The notes under the pieces are model-generated. The model worked only from the letters and a program-made list of their open reading frames with translations, did not search any database and was not told the origin of the DNA. A stretch of 64,000 nucleotides of DNA from NCBI GenBank assembly GCA_012517405.1, contig JAAYVB010000001.1, positions 62,001 through 126,000 on the forward strand. Reading direction: 5' to 3'. Numbering within the stretch: the first letter of the stretch is position 1; every line of letters begins with the position of its first letter. Below are positions 62,531 through 64,000 of the stretch, piece by piece. The DNA comes from Propionibacterium sp. (GTDB lineage: Bacteria; Actinomycetota; Actinomycetes; Propionibacteriales; Propionibacteriaceae). Position numbers and translations under genes: made by a program.

Positions 62531-64000
62531 TCAGTTCTGCTCGGAGGTCTTCTCCTCGGATTCCTCGATCACCGGGACGAGCGAGAGCTTGCCACGGTCA
62601 TCGATGTCGCTGATCTCGACCTGGAGCTTCTGGCCGACGCTCACCACGTCCTCCACGTTCTCCACGCGCTGGCCGCCGTTCAGCTGGCGCATCTTCGAGA
62701 TGTGCAGCAGGCCGTCCTTGCCGGGCAGCAGCGAGACGAACGCGCCAAAGGTGGTCAGCTTGACCACGGTGCCGAGGTAACGCTCGCCCTTCTCCGGCAT
62801 GGTCGGGTTGGCGATCGCATTGATCATCTGGCGGGCCAGCTCGGCGGCCTCACCGCTGGTGGCACCGATGAAGATGGTGCCGTCCTCCTCGATGGAGATG
62901 TTGGCGCCGGTGTCGTCCTGGATCTGGTTGATGACCTTGCCCTTGGGGCCGATGACCTCGCCGATCTTCTCGACCGGGATGTGCACGGTGATGATCCGCG
63001 GCGCGTTGACGCTCATCTCGTCGGGTGTGTCAATGGCTTCATTCATCACGCCGAGGATGGTGGTGCGAGCGTCCTTGGCCTGCAGCAGCGCTGCGGCCAG
63101 CACGTCCGAAGGAATGCCATCGAGCTTGGTATCGAGCTGCAGCGCAGTGATGAACTCCGACGTACCCGCGACCTTGAAGTCCATATCGCCCAGGGCATCC
63201 TCAGCGCCCAGGATGTCGGTCAGCGCCAGGTAGTGAGTCTGACCGGACTCGTCGGTCTCGCTCATCAAGCCCATGGCGATGCCGGCCACCGACGCGCGCA
63301 GCGGCACACCGGCATTGAGCAGAGCCAGCGTGGACGCGCAGACCGAGCCCATCGAGGTCGATCCGTTGGAGCCGATGGCCTCGGAAACCTCGCGAATCGC
63401 GTAGGGGAACTCCTCGCGGCTCGGCAGCACCGGAACGATGGCCCGCTCGGCAAGTGCGCCGTGGCCGATCTCGCGGCGCTTCGGCGAACCGACGCGGCCG
63501 GTCTCACCGGTCGAGTACGGCGGCATGTCGTACTGGTGCATGTAGCGCTTCGAGGTGACAGCGCTCAAGGTGTCAAGCTTCTGCTCCATGTCGAGCATGT
63601 TCAAGGTGGTGATGCCCAGCACCTGGGTCTCACCGCGCTGGAACAGCGAGCTGCCGTGGACCCGCGGAATGATGCCGACCTCGCTCGACAAGGGGCGGAT
63701 GTCCTTGGGGCCACGGCCGTCGATGCGCTTGCCGTCGCGCAGCACACGACCACGGACGATCTTCTTCTGCATCGACTTGAAGGCCGCCGAGATCTCGCCC
63801 TCGCGGCCCTCGAACGCCTCGTTGTTGTTCATCTGATCGAGGATCGAATGCTTGAGGTCCTTCTCAGCAGCCTGACGATCGAGCTTGTCGGCGATCTGTT
63901 CGATGCGATCGAGCTCTTCCTGGCCCAAGACCAGAACCTGCTCGTAGACGTCGTCCTCGTACTCCTTGAAGACCGGGTAGGGGTAGGTCTCCTTGTCGAT
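62531..64000 (-). CDS. pnp: Polyribonucleotide nucleotidyltransferase, 5' end beyond the window
   Basis: The C-terminal ~489 residues are present; the frame runs off at 64000 (reading [20 protein letters not shown] at the edge). The second RNase PH domain has [36 protein letters not shown] and [19 protein letters not shown]; then KH ([18 protein letters not shown]) and S1 ([20 protein letters not shown]) domains, ending with an acidic tail. 3'-5' phosphorolytic RNA degradation. Confidence 0.95.
   Translation of the reverse strand: MDKETYPYPVFKEYEDDVYEQVLVLGQEELDRIEQIADKLDRQAAEKDLKHSILDQMNNNEAFEGREGEISAAFKSMQKKIVRGRVLRDGKRIDGRGPKDIRPLSSEVGIIPRVHGSSLFQRGETQVLGITTLNMLDMEQKLDTLSAVTSKRYMHQYDMPPYSTGETGRVGSPKRREIGHGALAERAIVPVLPSREEFPYAIREVSEAIGSNGSTSMGSVCASTLALLNAGVPLRASVAGIAMGLMSETDESGQTHYLALTDILGAEDALGDMDFKVAGTSEFITALQLDTKLDGIPSDVLAAALLQAKDARTTILGVMNEAIDTPDEMSVNAPRIITVHIPVEKIGEVIGPKGKVINQIQDDTGANISIEEDGTIFIGATSGEAAELARQMINAIANPTMPEKGERYLGTVVKLTTFGAFVSLLPGKDGLLHISKMRQLNGGQRVENVEDVVSVGQKLQVEISDIDDRGKLSLVPVIEESEEKTSEQN

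Noticed and set aside
1..64000. tRNA or rRNA genes
   Set aside because: I inspected the gaps between genes and saw no cloverleaf-like or rRNA sequence.

Overview
The window is high-GC DNA with strong GC at third codon positions and actinobacterial gene neighbourhoods: rpsP-khpA-rimM-trmD, rplS-lepB-rnhB-DUF2469-yraN-yifB-dprA, rnc-mutM-smc-ftsY-ffh, a three-gene sdhCAB operon, RNase J, and DUF222 and DUF2469 genes. This is a chromosomal segment of an actinomycete. A Propionibacteriales-like host is my best guess, from gene order only.

Region 1 (1-18.7 kb) is accessory. It opens with a Macro-like/SIR2 fusion that looks like an NAD-directed defence protein, and a frameshifted MazF-like toxin gene. 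Next comes a co-directional minus-strand locus of eight genes (16935 down to 2719). In transcription order these are: a 200-aa protein with a short polar tail, an MvdD-like ATP-grasp peptide ligase, a 188-aa protein with an eight-cysteine C-terminal part, a 1821-aa and a 1089-aa beta-rich protein, a T4-lysozyme-like hydrolase, an M23-like protein, and a protein with a PD-(D/E)XK-like motif plus hydrophobic segments. The last three all carry peptidoglycan-binding-like repeats. No phage-tail sheath, tube or baseplate gene is visible. I regard this locus as the most likely undescribed system here: peptide or protein maturation coupled to very large secreted or particle-like proteins and cell-wall-targeted effectors. 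A lipoprotein gene and a secreted PKD-like protein gene with patchy codon use lie just upstream.

Region 2 (18.9-43.2 kb) is core housekeeping, nearly all on the minus strand: a NifX-like protein, dprA, yifB, yraN, DUF2469, rnhB, lepB, rplS, sdhB, sdhA, sdhC, trmD, rimM, khpA, rpsP, then a small metabolic patch (FAD oxidoreductase, isochorismatase-like hydrolase, amidohydrolase), ffh, ftsY, smc, gtrA-like, mutM, rnc and rpmF. Many genes overlap by 1-4 bases, which suggests translational coupling.

Region 3 (43.2-46.6 kb) is a plus-strand sulfur-linked island that separates rpmF from its usual neighbour yceD. It begins with a 23-codon leader ORF containing Cys-Cys, then a terminator-like hairpin, then thioredoxin and DUF4395 genes, then a cysteine synthase gene fused by an apparent deletion to the tail of a pxpC/kipA-like gene, and an SDR gene.

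Region 4 (46.6-64 kb) returns to core genes: yceD, coaD, rsmD, two flavin/PNPOx-fold genes, a sugar isomerase/dehydrogenase pair, recG, rpmB, RNase J, a cobalamin riboswitch controlling a btuF-btuC-btuD-like importer, a GNAT gene, a DUF2993 gene, dapB, a DUF222 gene lacking its HNH end, and pnp running off the right edge.
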